The notes below the pieces were generated by a model, which saw only the letters and a program-made list of their open reading frames with translations, made no database searches and was not told the DNA's origin. A stretch of 64,000 nucleotides of DNA from Luzula sylvatica (lineage: Eukaryota > Streptophyta > Magnoliopsida > Poales > Juncaceae), in contig OX326957.1 of NCBI GenBank assembly GCA_946800325.1, positions 29,499,054-29,563,053 of the forward strand, in the 5' to 3' direction. How positions within the stretch are numbered: the first letter of the stretch is position 1; every line of letters begins with the position of its first letter. This document shows, piece by piece, positions 62,786 to 64,000 of the stretch. The translations under genes were made by a program, and so were the position numbers.

Positions 62786-63910
62786 AACATTTATGAAAAC
62801 CCAGAACTTTTCTAATTATTTAAAGAACATATTTCATCTACTCTTAAAAACATAAAAAATGATGTTACAGCTAACAATAGTTGATTAAATGTTCATTTAC
62901 TTTTTAAATTGAATTTTATTAGTTAATCATAATTTTTTTTTTTATTATTTCAATTTTCATAAATATTTTTTAACATACATACTTATTCGAAATTAAAAAC
63001 ATACTCTACCTATTATTTTTAATATTATATTTATTATATATTTTTAATAAAAATGTAACATCAGGTTTTAAAGGAAATAAATAACTAAAAATATAACATC
63101 AAGTTTTTTTTTTTTAAAATAACCGAATACAAAGATTAAGGACTTTCAAATTTCTTTTACAAAAAATATTATTTTAACACACGGTTCTGTGATCTAAACT
63201 TCCATTTTTCATTTGTTTTTTCAAATACTTTTTTCCTATTTTGATTTTTCAAATATTATTTTTCACAAAATGAAAAAACAAAAAGACATTTCAAACCGGA
63301 GCGGGGTTCATCCTAACGTATCATCCGCCTCTTCCCGGGACTGGTTAGGTGATTTTATGGATTGCGAGAAAATAGATAGAAAACATTGAAAAAAGAAACT
63401 ATAATGCCTTAATAATAAATACATTTTTTTAAATACAAAATATAAATTAAACAGGGTGTTACATGATTACATGATTATTTGTTAATATAATTACATAATA
63501 AATTAAACTTTACATTGTAATGAGCAAATATGAGAGAGAGAGACCAAATTACACAAAATCATAGCAAAATTATCATTGCCGATGACTAAAAATATATAAT
63601 TCTTATTTTTATGGTGTACCATAACCTCTCGAGACTTATCGATTTCAGCGAAACTCATGAAACGATAATCTAGTGTTCATTATAGGTTGCTGCTTTACCG
63701 TTGATATTTTCCGTGGGGTGAGTCACCGCTCGCTAAAGCTGGAGGCCTAAGAGAAGATCGCCAAGACGAGGCGATCGTTGCGTGGAAATCGTTGAGAATT
63801 GCTCTTGGGTGATAACTGTATAGGTGAGACGGGTCGTTGGGCTAGAGATCATTATGGGTAGAGATGGGCATGAATTAGTCTGCGACCTGGACCTAACTCT
63901 TCTAATTAGC
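62786..63910. other. Intergenic, no gene seen
   Basis: AT-rich to about 63290, then mixed composition (63290-63900) without a convincing reading frame. Confidence 0.4.
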
Positions 63911-64000
63911 AAGGCTAGAATTGTGAGTTTTATTTGAAATTTGGTGTTTATTCGTTAATTGATCATTCGATAACTGTTCGAATTCTTATCGAACCGAATC
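63911..64000. mobile_element. Partial hAT-like repeat cut by the window end
   Basis: GGCTAGAATTGTGAGTTTTA followed by TTCGTTAATTGATCATTCG and CTTATCGAACCGAATC matches the left part of the repeat at 26999-27740. It continues past the window. Confidence 0.5.

Overview
The window is nuclear DNA of a eudicot plant. Evidence: intron-bearing genes for an AGLU-type GH31 alpha-glucosidase, a SCO1-like copper chaperone, a NAC1-like NAC factor with a miR164 site, an ATL-type RING-H2 protein and a DUF1645-like protein, all in AT-rich, transposon-dense sequence. No prokaryotic or organellar feature was seen.

Layout. (1) 1-10.5 kb: tandem acid alpha-glucosidase genes (1214-4421 and 7326-10497, both +) with intact catalytic residues. 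An intact orphan first exon with its own TATA box (6238-6482) lies between them and is splice-compatible with the second gene. (2) 10.6-18.05 kb: a nearly intact Ty1/copia gag-pol (11089-15077; one frameshift, one nonsense codon), followed by two different retroelement 3' ends in a row. (3) 18.05-18.84 kb: six copies of a ~130-bp tandem repeat directly upstream of the SCO1-like gene (about 19093-20615). (4) 21.75-25.0 kb: NAC gene on the minus strand. (5) 27-42.7 kb: nested transposons: an old copia remnant (28862-34235) split by a reverse-oriented retroelement derivative (29470-33149, TSD GATTG), a CACTA end split by a hAT MITE, two Tourist-like elements, a Mutator-type MITE and a CACTA transposase remnant. 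(6) 42789-51345: a structurally complete LTR retrotransposon with 1093-bp LTRs (five mismatches, TSD AATAT) but badly decayed coding sequence. (7) 52-57 kb: AT-rich repeats, a Helitron-like duplication and a GC-rich poly(A) retroposon with a 12-bp TSD. (8) 57-62 kb: RING-H2 gene (58365-58745, -) with a damaged duplicate, then the DUF1645-like gene (60893-62080, -).

The host genes are unrelated except for the tandem alpha-glucosidases and the RING pair. The most unusual content is the retroelement family with recent LTRs and an old, shared-lesion interior (42789-51345 and the 29470-33149 derivative), which looks like a non-autonomous parasite amplified in trans. Next is the alpha-glucosidase locus, with its orphan exon, a precise intron difference and two GC-AG introns. 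All exon models, family assignments and TE boundaries were read by eye; no database search was run.
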